Origin: a virus
Length of the DNA stretch: 64,000 nucleotides
IMG/VR virus record: IMGVR_UViG_3300024999_000004
Span: 1-64,000 of that record
Direction: 5' to 3' (one strand)
Below are positions 63,939 to 64,000 of the stretch, in pieces. The notes below the pieces were generated by a model that was given only the letters and a program-made list of their open reading frames with translations, ran no database searches and was not told the origin of the DNA. Positions within the stretch are counted from its first letter, which is position 1. Every line of letters begins with the position of its first letter. Both the position numbers and the translations under genes were made by a program.

Positions 63939-64000
63939 CCAAGAAACCCCAAGATATTTCCTTCCTCGAAGCCGCCCGAATCCTCGAAGAGTACGCAATG
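63935..64000 (+). CDS. Truncated gene at right edge
   Basis: ATG coupled to the previous stop; only 22 residues are visible (TKKPQDISFLEAARILEEYA and one more). The frame is open to the window end. Identity cannot be judged. Confidence 0.5.
   Translation, partial: MTKKPQDISFLEAARILEEYAM

Noticed and set aside
1-64000. tRNA or tmRNA genes
   Set aside because: No convincing cloverleaf or TTCRA...CCA pattern was noticed by eye; a tRNAscan run would be decisive.

Overview
The window is 64 kb of a double-stranded DNA tailed phage, or an integrated copy of one. It carries a complete virion-building module: terminase, portal, scaffold, SU10-type capsid protein, connectors, tail tube, frameshifted tail chaperones, one long tape-measure protein and a J-like tail tip. 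I see no contractile sheath or baseplate gene, so a long non-contractile (siphovirus-like) tail is the best inference. Ribosome binding sites are AGGAGG-like and promoters are sigma-70-like. Two proteins carry signal peptides, one a lysozyme-like transglycosylase. A bacterial, probably Gram-negative, host is likely, but the sequence does not identify it. Neither genome end is visible: the tail-tip gene runs off the left edge and a gene is cut at the right edge.

The genome is divergently organised around about 31.3-31.8 kb. Everything to the left is read leftward. First comes a short cluster of small and nucleotide-metabolism genes (31.3-28.1 kb: MazG-like pyrophosphohydrolase, MerR-like regulator, deoxyribosyltransferase-like protein). 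Then come a probable small terminase, small accessory genes (a DUF6527 protein, an HExxH protein and a DUF5662 protein), large terminase, portal, scaffold and capsid (28.0-20.8 kb), decoration and connector proteins (20-14 kb), and finally tail genes (14-0 kb). Three good sigma-70 promoters (31.31, 24.53, 22.70 kb) and at least two strong terminators (20.77, 17.84 kb) punctuate this arm. Two GIY-YIG homing endonucleases interrupt it.

The gene-free centre (31.33-31.74 kb) holds a perfect 22-bp palindrome and three 14-bp iterons spaced 27-28 bp. It looks like an origin or control region. To its right, 31.8-38.7 kb is a rightward block of about 22 tiny genes of unknown function with short hairpin leaders and several repeat families, including a 22-bp tandem hairpin array. 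An AT-rich gene-free stretch of about 1.35 kb (38.74-40.09 kb) is packed with imperfect palindromes. A promoter then drives two AbrB-like proteins. From 40.6 kb to the right end many small genes are arranged in tight operons from near-identical extended -10 promoters. They include modular Cys-rich/SH3-like proteins, an archaeo-eukaryotic-type primase, a YfaP-domain giant protein, a J-domain/kinase-like fusion, a vWA protein, a PurA/PurZ homologue, a transglycosylase, a radical SAM enzyme and an apparently intact RtcB RNA ligase.

The parts most likely to be a new system are: (i) the cluster at 46.1-51.4 kb, with a YfaP-domain protein, J-domain/kinase-like protein and vWA protein, which recalls tellurium-resistance-type vWA/kinase modules; (ii) a recurrent intergenic leader motif, core GAAGTCG.CGACTA, in both arms; (iii) the two structured non-coding regions. 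RtcB with radical SAM, and PurZ-like with MazG-like, suggest RNA repair and possible base modification respectively. Function assignments rest on motif recognition by eye; no database search was run.
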